Origin: Bradyrhizobium manausense
GTDB taxonomy: Bacteria; Pseudomonadota; Alphaproteobacteria; Rhizobiales; Xanthobacteraceae
Assembly (NCBI RefSeq): GCF_018131105.1
Contig: NZ_JAFCJI010000001.1
Span: forward strand, 3,570,001-3,634,000
DNA length: 64,000 bases
Direction: 5' to 3'
Positions 1-8,227 of the stretch are shown here, in pieces. The notes beneath the pieces were generated by a model. It was given only the letters and a program-made list of their open reading frames with translations, was not told the origin of the DNA and did not search any database. The position numbers and the translations under genes were made by a program. Numbering within the stretch: position 1 is the stretch's first letter; each line of letters starts with the position of its first letter.

Positions 1-16
1 TTTGTTTGGTGTCGTG

Positions 17-47
17 CCCCGGATAGAGCCGCGAGGCTGATCCGGGG
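17..47. terminator. Hairpin downstream of pstS
   Basis: CCCCGGAT (17-24) pairs perfectly with ATCCGGGG (40-47) around a 15-nt loop. It lies about 65 bp past the pstS stop. It could attenuate read-through into the pst genes expected to the left, or be one arm of a repeat family. There is no clear T-run. Confidence 0.4.
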
Positions 48-112
48 CCGAAAAGTCGCGTGGCCCGCAATGCGGCCGTGAGAAGCCGCACCGCGTCCAG
101 AGAGCTGAGGGA

Positions 113-1123
113 TTAGCTCTTGATGTCAGCCGACCAGCTCTTCTCGATCAGCTTCACGACGCTGTCGGGCATCGGGATGTAGTCGAGTTCCTCGGCAGAC
201 TTTGCACCCTTTTCAAAGGCGAACTTGAAGAACTTCAGCGCTTCCTGCGACGCGGCCTTGTCGGCGGCTTCCTTGTGCATCAGCACGAAGGTCGTCGCGA
301 CGATCGGCCAGGACTTGTCGCCGGGCTGGTCGGTGAGGATCAGGTAGTAGCCCGGAGCACTGGTCCAGTCGGCGTTGGAAGCGGCAGCCTGGAACGACTC
401 GTTGGTCGCGTCGACGGTCTTGCCGGCCTTGTTGACCATCTTGGTGTAGGTCAGCTTGTTCTGCTTGGCATAGGCGTATTCGACGTAACCGATCGAATTC
501 TTGGTCTGGGCGATGTTGCCGGCAACGCCTTCGTTGCCCTTGGCGCCGACACCAACCGGCCATTCGACGGCGGTGCCTTCACCGACCTTGCTCTTCCAGT
601 CGGCGCTGGCCTTGGAGAGATAGTTGGTGAAGTTGAAGGTGGTGCCCGAACCGTCCGCGCGGTGAACGACCGCGATCGCATCCGACGGCAGCTTGGCATT
701 CGGGTTCAGCTTCTTGATCGCCGCGTCGTCCCACTTGGTGATCTTGCCGAGAAAGATGTCGCCGAGGGTGGCGCCGTCGAGCACGAGCTCGCCAGCCTTC
801 AGGCCTTCAACGTTAATGACCGGGACGATACCGCCCATGATCATCGGCCACTGGGCGAAGCCGTCCTTCTGGAGCTGTTCCACTTTCAGCGGAGCGTCGG
901 TGGCGCCGAAGGTCACGGTCTTGGCCTGGATCTGCTTGATGCCGGCACCGGAACCGATCGACTGGTAGTTCACGCCACTGCCCGATTCCTTCTTGTAGGC
1001 ATCGGCCCACTTGGAGAGGACGGGGAAAATGAAGGTCGAGCCGGCACCGGTGATGTCGGCGGCGAAAGCCGGCGTAGCCACGGCCACCAGACCGGCGGCC
1101 ACGATCGTCTTGATGAAATTCAT
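113..1123 (-). CDS. pstS: Phosphate ABC transporter periplasmic binding protein PstS
   Basis: High-affinity phosphate-binding protein, 336 aa. After an N-terminal signal peptide ending near TPAFA-AD comes the PstS opening [20 protein letters not shown], then the phosphate-loop region with GSGAGIKQI and the [11 protein letters not shown] segment that contacts phosphate. I chose the ATG at 1123 over the one at 1135 because GGAGA sits 6 nt before it. It follows phoR on the same strand and has a PHO box upstream. pstCAB, phoU and phoB would be expected just left of the window. The length is normal for the family and nothing looks broken. Confidence 0.96.
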   Translation of the reverse strand: MNFIKTIVAAGLVAVATPAFAADITGAGSTFIFPVLSKWADAYKKESGSGVNYQSIGSGAGIKQIQAKTVTFGATDAPLKVEQLQKDGFAQWPMIMGGIVPVINVEGLKAGELVLDGATLGDIFLGKITKWDDAAIKKLNPNAKLPSDAIAVVHRADGSGTTFNFTNYLSKASADWKSKVGEGTAVEWPVGVGAKGNEGVAGNIAQTKNSIGYVEYAYAKQNKLTYTKMVNKAGKTVDATNESFQAAASNADWTSAPGYYLILTDQPGDKSWPIVATTFVLMHKEAADKAASQEALKFFKFAFEKGAKSAEELDYIPMPDSVVKLIEKSWSADIKS

Positions 1124-1222
1124 GCTGGTCTCCATACAGGGGAGCGAAGCGCCATCCGCGCCCGATCGCGCTCCCCGCGCCGCCCCTTTAGAAGCGGTCG
1201 GCTGAGCTTTTACGAAGGTTTG

Positions 1223-1240
1223 GTGACAGCGGGATGACAG
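1223..1240 (-). promoter_or_regulatory. PHO box (PhoB-binding site) upstream of pstS
   Basis: Read on the minus strand the 18 bases are CTGTCATCCCGCTGTCAC. These are two 7-mers matching the PhoB consensus CTGTCAT (second copy with one mismatch, final C) separated by 4 nt. The site is about 100 bp before the pstS ATG and 34 bp past the phoR stop, so pstS can be induced by phosphate starvation independently of phoR. Confidence 0.9.
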
Positions 1241-1273
1241 CGCTAAGCCGCTGAGATCGCTTGGATTTATCGC

Positions 1274-2566
1274 CTAAACTAAAGTCTTAGCCGGGGGAAA
1301 ACAGGCGGTAAAGGTGGCGCCCTGTTTGGGCACACTTTCGATCAAAAGACGGCCGCGGTGACGGTTAAGAATATGTTTCACCAGCGATAATCCGAGGCCC
1401 GTGCCGCCCTGCAAGCGGCTGTCGCCGACGTCCACCCGGTAGAAGCGTTCGGTCAGGCGCGGCAGATGCTCGGGCGCGATGCCGGGGCCAAAATCGCGCA
1501 CCATGACTCGGATTTCCTGAGTTCCATCGGTGGCCGGGGTCGCCGTCAGCGACACGATGACACGCCCGCCGGAGGCACCATATTTGAGCGCGTTTTCGAT
1601 CAGGTTCTCGAACAGGCGGAGCAGCTCCTCGCGATCGCCGGCGATCATCACCGGGCTCTCGGGCAGATGGGTCTCGACCGCGACCTGGCGTTCCCGCGCC
1701 AGCGGCTCGAGCCCGTCGGCGACCTGGAAGATGATCGGCAAGAGGTCGACCAGGGTGTCGGGCCGCACATGGGCCGACAGTTCCACCCGCGACAGCGACA
1801 ACAGATCGTCGATCAGGCGCGCCATGCGGGTGGCCTGGTTGTGCATGATGCCGAGGAAGCGCTCGCGTGCCTTGGGATCGTCCTTGGCCTGGCCTTGGAG
1901 CGTGTCGATGAAGCCGGACAACGCGGCCAGCGGCGTGCGCAATTCATGGCTGGCATTGGCGACGAAGTCGGCGCGCATCTCCTCGACCCGGCGCAACGGT
2001 GTCTGGTCGTGGAAGGTCATCAGCATGCACTTGTCGGCGCCGCCGAAATTGGTCGGCACCGGGACCGGAGTGATGATCAGCTCCATCCAGCGATCGACCG
2101 GTACATGATCGAGATAGGTCGCGCGCCGCTGCTCGCTGGTGGCGATGGACTCGCGCAGCGCGGTGATGATCTCCGGCGAGCGCAGCGCGAACTGGGCGAG
2201 TTCGTTCTTGCGCAGCGCCGGCGCGAGCTGGGCGGCGGCGGCATTGAGATGGATGACGCGGCCGGCGCGATCGAGCAGCACGGCGGGATCCGGCATGCCG
2301 GCGACGACGGCGGCCACCGCCGCGCTCTCGACCGGATTGACGCGCCGCACGTCCTCGCGCGAGGCAGCGGTATCATGCAGCCGCCAGGGAATCAGCGCGG
2401 CAGCGGCGATGCAGAGGAACACCGATGCCCCCCGTATCACCGACAATTCGCCGAGTGAGACCACCAGCGACAGCGCCAGCGCCGCGGCAATCAGGATCAC
2501 GGTCGAATGCCGCAGCCGGTCGGACCAGGGCCGTGCGGGGGGAGAAGATGGGGCGTCGATCGCCAT
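1274..2566 (-). CDS. phoR: Phosphate regulon sensor histidine kinase PhoR
   Basis: 430-aa membrane sensor kinase that phosphorylates PhoB when phosphate is low. The N-terminus holds two hydrophobic segments (about residues 22-62). A PAS-like region follows (about 85-185, with DPAVLLDRAGRVIHLN), then the dimerisation H-box FVANASHELRTPLAALSGF (about 200-220). The ATP-binding domain carries the N-box NLIENALKYGASGG, the G1 box VRDFGPGIA and the G2 box GGTGLGLSLVKHIL. It lies immediately upstream of pstS on the same strand, the usual alphaproteobacterial phoR-pst order. A possible SD (AGGAGA) lies about 11 nt before the chosen ATG. Confidence 0.95.
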   Translation of the reverse strand: MAIDAPSSPPARPWSDRLRHSTVILIAAALALSLVVSLGELSVIRGASVFLCIAAAALIPWRLHDTAASREDVRRVNPVESAAVAAVVAGMPDPAVLLDRAGRVIHLNAAAAQLAPALRKNELAQFALRSPEIITALRESIATSEQRRATYLDHVPVDRWMELIITPVPVPTNFGGADKCMLMTFHDQTPLRRVEEMRADFVANASHELRTPLAALSGFIDTLQGQAKDDPKARERFLGIMHNQATRMARLIDDLLSLSRVELSAHVRPDTLVDLLPIIFQVADGLEPLARERQVAVETHLPESPVMIAGDREELLRLFENLIENALKYGASGGRVIVSLTATPATDGTQEIRVMVRDFGPGIAPEHLPRLTERFYRVDVGDSRLQGGTGLGLSLVKHILNRHRGRLLIESVPKQGATFTACFPPAKTLV

Positions 2567-2612
2567 CGGAGCGGACTTCTCCTGGGGACTCTAAATTCAA
2601 GGCCTGCGCCGG

Positions 2613-3671
2613 TCAGGCGCCGCTGCTGTCGCTGCGCTCTCTCACATAGGCGGCTTTGGGCGCAGGGCCTGGATCGAGCTTGAGCGCTGCCTGTTGTAGG
2701 CGTTTCGATCGAGCGCCGATGATAACCTCGCGAAACGTCAGCAAGATTACAGAGATGACGAACGGGGAGAGATAATAGAGGACACGGAACAGCAACATGC
2801 CGCCGAGCAGTTCCTCGCGGTCCATCTGCCAGAGGCCGACCAGCATGGCGGCGTCGAATACCCCAAGCCCGCCGGGCGAATGGCTGGCGAAGCCGAGCAG
2901 CGTCGCCGATACGAAAATGACCGCCACGACGACAAAACCGAGATTGGGCTCGTCAGGGACCAGCACGTACATCGCGAGCGCGCAGAAGCCCAGATCGATG
3001 ATGCCGATGGCGATCTGGAGCAGGGTCAGCGCGCCACCCGGCAGCACCACGGTCCACGGCCCGCGTCCGACCACCCGCGGCTGGGTCCAAACCCAGACCA
3101 CATATCCGACCAGGCCGGCGATGATCATCATCGCGATCGCCCTGTTAAGCCACGGCGGCAGCTGGTCGATCGAGGCGGCCGCCTCCGGATGATAGGATAT
3201 GCCGAGGCCGAGCACGGCGGCGTTGCCGAGCCAGAAGGTGAGGCCGGCCAGGAAGCAGATCTTGGCGACGTCGATCGCATTCAGGCCATGGGCCGAATAG
3301 ATGCGGTAGCGCACCGCGCCGCCGGTGAAGACGCTGGCGCCGACATTGTGGCCGATCGAATAGCTGGTGAAGGCGGCGAGCGCGTTGACGCGATAGGGCA
3401 CGTGGGAATGGCCGATCGCGCGCACTGCGAACAGATCGTAGAACGTCAGCGTGAAATAGCCCGCCGCGACGAACAGCGCCGCCATCGCAATCTGGCTCGG
3501 CTCGGTGCTCTTGATCGCCTCGATCACTTCGTTGACATCGATGCCGCGCAGCATGTGGTAGAGCACGTAGCAAGCGATGCCGATGACCGCGACGCTGATC
3601 ACAACTCCAAGCTTATGCAGGATTTGCTTCTGGCGCAGAAACGTCATCGCCCTGCGTATGGCTTCCAGCAT
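2613..3671 (-). CDS. Lysylphosphatidylglycerol synthase/UPF0104-type membrane protein
   Basis: 352-aa polytopic inner-membrane protein with about eight hydrophobic helices. It resembles the flippase half of MprF (UPF0104/LPG synthase TM family). Family-like segments include YSIGHNVGASVFTGGAVRYRIY and FASHSPGGLGVFDAAML near the third quarter. The soluble tRNA-dependent aminoacyltransferase domain of true MprF is absent, so lipid transport or flipping is possible but synthesis is not supported. It is on the same strand as phoR, about 47 bp upstream, so co-transcription is possible. An internal ATG (MTFLRQ) is an alternative start. Confidence 0.75.
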   Translation of the reverse strand: MLEAIRRAMTFLRQKQILHKLGVVISVAVIGIACYVLYHMLRGIDVNEVIEAIKSTEPSQIAMAALFVAAGYFTLTFYDLFAVRAIGHSHVPYRVNALAAFTSYSIGHNVGASVFTGGAVRYRIYSAHGLNAIDVAKICFLAGLTFWLGNAAVLGLGISYHPEAAASIDQLPPWLNRAIAMMIIAGLVGYVVWVWTQPRVVGRGPWTVVLPGGALTLLQIAIGIIDLGFCALAMYVLVPDEPNLGFVVVAVIFVSATLLGFASHSPGGLGVFDAAMLVGLWQMDREELLGGMLLFRVLYYLSPFVISVILLTFREVIIGARSKRLQQAALKLDPGPAPKAAYVRERSDSSGA

Positions 3672-4079
3672 CTAGACCTCGAACAACGCTTCAACGGCCA
3701 GGGTGGCCGAGGAACAGGCGGACGACGCACAGGCACTCAACGAAACCCTCACCGCCGGCTCCGGCCTCGCGCATGCCCCCCGCCCCTCCACTAGCGCGTT
3801 TCGGGGCGGAGTGGAATTCGCCAATGTGAACAAAATCGCGTGCCTTCAATATTTTAGGCAGGGTCGTGGGCTCCTGATGGACGGATTGGCGCTTTCGGCG
3901 CCAAGCTCGAAGGGAATCTTCACGGCGATCCTGCGCAGCGGCCGTGAAGTTTTGATGATTTCGACCAGGCAATGCTCCGCTACGGCTTAAGTCGGAATCA
4001 ATCTATGGCCCGCCTGGGCCGGTTGAAAGGGGGCCGCGCCGCAGCGGGCCGCCTCCGAGAAGCGGCCCGGGGAGAGCGC
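3672..4079. other. Intergenic stretch without a convincing gene
   Basis: About 400 bp between the UPF0104 gene and the GNAT gene. Short ORFs exist on both strands (3703-3990 plus, 3691-3972 minus), but neither has a recognisable protein, an SD or family-like composition. A GC-rich hairpin (GGGCCGC 4046-4052 with GCGGCCC 4062-4068) lies just past the GNAT stop and may end that operon. No T-run follows it. Confidence 0.5.
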
Positions 4080-4511
4080 TCAAGGTGCCGTCAGATAGCC
4101 GCGCCGATAGGCGCTGACCTGGTCGTCGAAAATCGCCATGGCGGTGGCCATGCCCCGAAATCCGAGGCGGGCGTAGAAGCCCTCCTTGCCGGGCACCGCG
4201 TAAAGGATGATTTTGCGATGCCCGCGGCATCGCGCCAGCAACCGCGCGACGAGGTCGCGACCGAGACCTCGTCCCTGATAGTCCGGGTGCACCGCAACAT
4301 CACAAAGATGAGCGCAGTCGCGGCCGTCGGCCAGTGCGCGCCCGGCGCCGATAAGGCGGCCTTCGTCAAACGCGACGGCGCGAAACATGCTGTTGCCGAA
4401 CACGAGCGCGAGATCGGCCGGCGCCTTGTTGCCAAGCGGGGCAATACGGTAGAGCGCGGAGAGCTCGTTCCAGTCGACAGCAGCGAGATCGTCGGTCCAG
4501 ACAATCGACAT
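4080..4511 (-). CDS. GNAT family N-acetyltransferase
   Basis: 143-aa single-domain acetyltransferase. The acetyl-CoA-binding motif is visible as VAVHPDYQGRGLGRDLVARLL (about residues 75-95; core R/Q-x-x-G-x-G/A), followed by the C-terminal FYARLGFRGMATAM strand typical of GNATs. The substrate cannot be read from sequence. It is the last gene of the tetR-dbjA-rdx-gnat set on the minus strand, 20 bp past the Rdx-like gene, so it is probably co-transcribed with the dehalogenase. Any role in haloalkane use is only inferred from position. Confidence 0.8.
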   Translation of the reverse strand: MSIVWTDDLAAVDWNELSALYRIAPLGNKAPADLALVFGNSMFRAVAFDEGRLIGAGRALADGRDCAHLCDVAVHPDYQGRGLGRDLVARLLARCRGHRKIILYAVPGKEGFYARLGFRGMATAMAIFDDQVSAYRRGYLTAP

Positions 4512-4531
4512 TTGCGAAAGCCTCCCCCGCC

Positions 4532-4759
4532 TTAGCGCCGCGCAGCGGCGACAGCGGCCACGATTTCGTCGCTGCCGGGGAAATAGCCCTTGCTGCGGGT
4601 TGCGACGATCCGCTCACCAAGCTTGACCTGGAAGACGCCGCCCTTGCCCGGCACGAGATCGGACTCCAGGGCCAATTGCCGACGAAGTGCCGCAGCTGCG
4701 TCCTTTGCACGCTTCTCGTAACCGCACGGGCGACAATAGATGATGGTCACGTCAGACAT
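4532..4759 (-). CDS. SelT/SelW/SelH (Rdx) family thioredoxin-fold protein
   Basis: 75-aa protein with a CxxC redox motif near the N-terminus (IIYCRPCGY) and the family's GKGGVFQVKLGERIV core. It has Cys where animal SelW has selenocysteine. Members are small thiol-redox proteins of poorly known partner. The ATG at 4759 was chosen because AAGGAGGA lies 5-6 nt before it. That SD overlaps the dbjA stop codon (TGAAGGAGG), which indicates translational coupling to the dehalogenase gene. A GTG at 4774 in frame is a weaker alternative. Confidence 0.85.
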   Translation of the reverse strand: MSDVTIIYCRPCGYEKRAKDAAAALRRQLALESDLVPGKGGVFQVKLGERIVATRSKGYFPGSDEIVAAVAAARR

Positions 4760-4770
4760 CTCGTCCTCCT

Positions 4771-5703
4771 TCACGCTGCAAGCTGCGGACGCATCGCTTC
4801 GATGCCGGCGATCCAGCCGGCGACGGAACGGCCGATCGCCTCAGGGTGATCCTCCTGAAGGAAGTGCAATCCGGCACCGAGACGTACGAGCGCGCAGTGC
4901 TTCAGCGAGGCCGCGAACCGCTCGGCAAATTCCGGCGCGACCAATGCCCCGGGCTCGCCCGTAAACAGCAGCTTTGGATAGGAGGACGCCGCCAGCGCGG
5001 TGTGCGCAGATTGGAGCGCGGCATAGACGTCGGCAGGTTCGCCTGCGATCGGCAGTTCGCGCGGAAGCACAAGAACAGGACGGCGGCTCTCCGGTGTCGG
5101 AAACGGCGCGCGATAAGGCGCCATCTCGTCGTCGCTGAGCTTGCGCACGATGCCGCCGGGCAGCACGCGTTCGACGAACGCGTTCGCTTCGAGGATCATC
5201 GCCTCGCCTTCGCCGGGCGTCCTGAATTTGCGAAACACCGCCCGCGCCGCCTCGGCATGGCCCTGCTCTTCCGCAACTTCGGTGTGGTGAAAATCCTGCC
5301 AGGTCGGCATCGGACGGATGAACTCCATGAAGGCTAATCCGCGCACGAGATCCGGTCGGCGCGCGGCGAGGTGAAATGCCAGCGCCGTGCCCCAATCCTG
5401 CGCAATGAGATAGGCCGACGTAATGCCGCGCTCCTCGATGAAAGCATCGAGATAGCGGGCGAGGTCCAGGAAACGGTAGCCGATGTCGGGCTTGTCGGAT
5501 TGACCGAAGCCGATGTTGTCGGGCGCGATGCAATGCGCCACCGGCGACACCAGCGGCAAAATGTTGCGCCAGATATGCGACGAGGTCGGATTGCCGTGCA
5601 GGAAGAGCGCGACCGGCGCGCCTTCCGCGCCTGTCTCGCGATAGGCCATGTTGCTTCCCAGCACGGACGTTTTGCGAATCTCGATGTCGATCGGCTTGGT
5701 CAT
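4771..5703 (-). CDS. dbjA: Haloalkane dehalogenase (DbjA-like, HLD-II)
   Basis: 310-aa alpha/beta-hydrolase that hydrolyses carbon-halogen bonds to an alcohol and halide. The visible residues match the HLD-II family: nucleophile D103 in LIAQDWGTALAFH, catalytic acid E127 in GLAFMEFIRP, base histidine in GAGLHFLQEDHPE, and halide-stabilising N38 (HGNPTSS) and W104. The start MTKPIDIEIR was chosen, and the longer upstream extension rejected, because the ATG overlaps the tetR stop by 3 bp and the proposed N-terminus matches DbjA of Bradyrhizobium as I remember it. It is translationally linked to tetR before it and rdx after it. Confidence 0.93.
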   Translation of the reverse strand: MTKPIDIEIRKTSVLGSNMAYRETGAEGAPVALFLHGNPTSSHIWRNILPLVSPVAHCIAPDNIGFGQSDKPDIGYRFLDLARYLDAFIEERGITSAYLIAQDWGTALAFHLAARRPDLVRGLAFMEFIRPMPTWQDFHHTEVAEEQGHAEAARAVFRKFRTPGEGEAMILEANAFVERVLPGGIVRKLSDDEMAPYRAPFPTPESRRPVLVLPRELPIAGEPADVYAALQSAHTALAASSYPKLLFTGEPGALVAPEFAERFAASLKHCALVRLGAGLHFLQEDHPEAIGRSVAGWIAGIEAMRPQLAA

Positions 5704-6290
5704 GTCGGCTCCCTGAACACGGTTTGGAATGCGATGGTCTTGAAGCGCTCGAGCGCCTTCGGATTGCGGTCGACTTTCATGCGCAGGATCGCGCCCTGCC
5801 AGGACGCGAGCAGGAAGTCGGCAAGCTCCTCGGGCTCGAAATCGGATGCGATCTCGCCGCTGGTCTGGGCGTCCCTGATGCAGGCAGCGAACGGCGAGCG
5901 CCATTCAGCAAAGATCGCCGCAAGGCGCGCGCGCAGCAGCTCACTGCTGCCTGATGCCTCCAGGCTGAGATCGCCGATCAGGCAGCCGCGGCCGTAGCCA
6001 TCAGCCTCCAGCCGGCCAGTGATGATGTCGAGATAGCGCCTGAGCCGCGCGCGCGGCGTCAGCGAGACGTCGTCGAGGGCCTCGGCAACCAGCCCCCTGG
6101 TGATGTCGAAATAACGGTCGAGCACCTCGGAGGCGAACGCCTCCTTGGAGCGGAAATGGTTGGTAAACGACCCCTGCGGCGCGCCCGCCGCAGCGGTGAC
6201 GTCGCGCACGCTGGTGCCGTGATAGCCGGTCCGGAACATGACCTTGAGGCCGGCGTCGAGGATGGCGTCTTTGAGTGAGGGTTTTGGCAT
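5700..6290 (-). CDS. TetR/AcrR family transcriptional regulator of the dbjA operon
   Basis: 196-aa repressor. The N-terminal helix-turn-helix reads TSVRDVTAAAGAPQGSFTNHFRSKEAF (about residues 26-52). The C-terminal ligand domain resembles TetR_C_6/YxaF-type members. It is the first gene of the dbjA operon, its stop overlapping the dbjA ATG. A perfect 20-bp palindrome begins 8 bp upstream of the ATG and would block transcription or translation initiation when bound. No SD is visible before the ATG, so the mRNA may be leaderless. The inducer is unknown, perhaps a haloalkane or its product. Confidence 0.9.
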   Translation of the reverse strand: MPKPSLKDAILDAGLKVMFRTGYHGTSVRDVTAAAGAPQGSFTNHFRSKEAFASEVLDRYFDITRGLVAEALDDVSLTPRARLRRYLDIITGRLEADGYGRGCLIGDLSLEASGSSELLRARLAAIFAEWRSPFAACIRDAQTSGEIASDFEPEELADFLLASWQGAILRMKVDRNPKALERFKTIAFQTVFREPT

Positions 6291-6298
6291 GAGTAAAT

Positions 6299-6318
6299 TA
6301 ATACGTACGTACGTATTA
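6299..6318. promoter_or_regulatory. Perfect 20-bp palindromic operator for the TetR regulator
   Basis: TAATACGTACGTACGTATTA is identical to its own reverse complement over all 20 bases. It sits directly upstream of the tetR start codon. Size, symmetry and position are those of a TetR-family autoregulatory operator. Confidence 0.88.
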
Positions 6319-6391
6319 TTGTCAAGCGCAAGTTTGCGCCATCGGCAATCTCATGGCCGATCAACCCGTTACCGAGCTTTTGGACGAAAGT

Positions 6392-6694
6392 TCAGCCTGC
6401 CGGCTGGCTCCGCGAGACCACCCAATATCGTAGCCATGCGCCGATGGTGCAGCCGACGAGGTAGCACGCGAACATGACGAGGCCGAGGTCGAGCCAGTAG
6501 CCGAAGCGGCCCGGAACCACATGCGCAAACGAGGCCGCGACAAGCCCTGCGACCAGGACCGCGAGCCAGCGCGCCGTGACCTTCGAGGTGCCGTTCCCGC
6601 GCTGGACCACCGAGATCCAGCCCGCGCAAAAGCCCAGCAGCACCGAGCCGATCAGCCAGCCCATATGGAACGAGACGAGATAGGGCATCTTCAC
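6392..6694 (-). CDS. Small membrane protein of unknown function
   Basis: About 100 aa with three hydrophobic segments (roughly residues 10-30, 42-62 and 68-90) and a short charged linker; I do not recognise the family. The GTG at 6694 overlaps the stop of the OmpA/BON gene (GTGA), and an ATG at 6688 two codons later is equally possible. It is transcribed after the OmpA/BON gene and probably shares its message, which suggests an envelope-associated role. Nothing in the sequence defines a function. Confidence 0.65.
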   Translation of the reverse strand: MKMPYLVSFHMGWLIGSVLLGFCAGWISVVQRGNGTSKVTARWLAVLVAGLVAASFAHVVPGRFGYWLDLGLVMFACYLVGCTIGAWLRYWVVSRSQPAG

Positions 6695-8085
6695 CTCACC
6701 AGAAATTCGATGCGGCGGTTTTGCGCCTTGCCGTCGTCGGTATCGTTGCCGGCGACGGGCTGCGTGCTGCCATAACCGACTGCGGTGAAACGATCTGCTG
6801 GCAGACCGGCCTTGACCAGATAGGCAATCACCGCCTGCGCGCGCTTTTCGGACAGCGCCTGGTTGAAGGAGTCCTCGCCATCGGCATCGGTATGGCCGGC
6901 AACCTCGATATTGGTGGTCGGGCAGCGCATCGCCGTCTCGATCAGATGATCGAGAATGCCGGCGGAGTCGGGATCGATATCGGCGCGCTTGGGCTCGAAG
7001 CGGATCTTGCCCTTCGCCAGCAGCTCCGAAAACAATTGCTGACAGACGGTGCCGTCGACCGGCCCCGCCGCGGGCTTCACGGTGATCTCGGGCTTGTATT
7101 GCCAGGTCTTTGGAAAATCCTTGCCGAGGCCGGCGCGAATGTCGTTGGCGGCACCTTCGTACAGCGCATCGCCCGACAGCTTCACCTCGCGATCGGACAC
7201 GACGAGCGTGCCGGTCGACAGCCGCGACAACGCGCCGAGTGCTGCGACGACTGCCGTGTTGAACGAAGCGGGCGCGCCGATGCTGGCCTTGAGATTATCG
7301 ACGACCTTCTCGGTGAAGAATTTTCGCGATGCGCTGGTCGCGATCGCGGCGTGCACGTTGTTGTCGGGGACGTAGCCGGTCAGCGTCACCGTGGCCGCGA
7401 CCGGATCCTTGTAGGCCTGGAAGATGTACGGCGGCGCCTTGATCTCGTTGGCAGCGATCGAAAAACCTTCAGGCAGGTTCTTCAGCGCCGCCGCAATCGC
7501 CTCGCGACCGCCGAGATCACGCGCCATGCCCGAGAGATTGATCTTGGTATCGGAGATGGAGATCTTGCCGTCCTTCAGCTTGCCGATCTGGTCGAGCAGC
7601 AGCATCGCGGCCGCCTCGAACCGCGGCGGCGCGCCGCGGGCAAGGCCCATCTGATCGGCGACCTCGGTCCCGTTGACTTCTTTTCGCGCGGCCTCCGTGA
7701 GGCGCGCCTTCATCGACGGCAGCGGTGCGGAGCCCGACAGCGTCACCCGGACCACGTCACGCTCGGCGTTCCAGACGAAGGGTTTTGCTTCGGGAGCAAG
7801 GCGGGTCTGGTCATCGACCAGCCGCACGCCTGGAACCAGCTCGACCGCGGTCACGGCATCGCGGCGCCCCTCCTCGGAGAAGGCATCCGCAGCCAGGCTG
7901 ATGTCACGCCCGTCGACCGCGATCCGGGTCTTGTCCAGGACGGTGTCCTTGAGCGCAGCCGAGCTGCGGGCCGCCAGGTCGGCCTCGACAGGCAAAGTGT
8001 TATTCCAGGCCGCAAATCCCCACATGACGGCCAAGGGAATCAGCCCCAGCCACCATTTGCTGGCCCACCTGAAAAGCATTTGCAT
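6691..8085 (-). CDS. OmpA-family envelope protein with BON-like repeats
   Basis: 464 aa (start MQMLFRW). An N-terminal membrane anchor (LGLIPLAVMWGFAAW) is followed by a long periplasmic region with several BON-like alpha/beta repeats (for example VTAVELVPGVRLVDDQT and VTLTGYVPDNNVHAAI). It ends in an OmpA peptidoglycan-binding domain (FEPKRADIDPDSAGILDHL, GHTDADG, QNRRIEFLV). This architecture recalls mycobacterial ArfA/OmpATb, but with an inner-membrane anchor. It is likely to tether membrane to peptidoglycan. A deeper upstream in-frame start (8121) lacks a better SD. It is divergent from the polysaccharide deacetylase gene. Confidence 0.82.
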   Translation of the reverse strand: MQMLFRWASKWWLGLIPLAVMWGFAAWNNTLPVEADLAARSSAALKDTVLDKTRIAVDGRDISLAADAFSEEGRRDAVTAVELVPGVRLVDDQTRLAPEAKPFVWNAERDVVRVTLSGSAPLPSMKARLTEAARKEVNGTEVADQMGLARGAPPRFEAAAMLLLDQIGKLKDGKISISDTKINLSGMARDLGGREAIAAALKNLPEGFSIAANEIKAPPYIFQAYKDPVAATVTLTGYVPDNNVHAAIATSASRKFFTEKVVDNLKASIGAPASFNTAVVAALGALSRLSTGTLVVSDREVKLSGDALYEGAANDIRAGLGKDFPKTWQYKPEITVKPAAGPVDGTVCQQLFSELLAKGKIRFEPKRADIDPDSAGILDHLIETAMRCPTTNIEVAGHTDADGEDSFNQALSEKRAQAVIAYLVKAGLPADRFTAVGYGSTQPVAGNDTDDGKAQNRRIEFLVR

Positions 8086-8227
8086 TCGACGACCCGAACT
8101 CTGGAACCGGAGACAAAACAAACCCTTGGCAGGCTGTCAAACCGGAAATGGGGCCGTTTCAGAGGCCATGCGTGGACAATTGGAATAACTTTTTCTTCAA
8201 GGGTCATTCCCTAGAGTTGCAGGCGGA

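Noticed and set aside
3691..3990. Short ORFs on both strands in the gap after the UPF0104 gene
   Set aside because: No SD, no recognisable protein and mutual overlap.
6721..8214. 497-codon plus-strand ORF antisense to the OmpA/BON gene
   Set aside because: Shadow of the well-supported OmpA/BON gene; no SD or domain.
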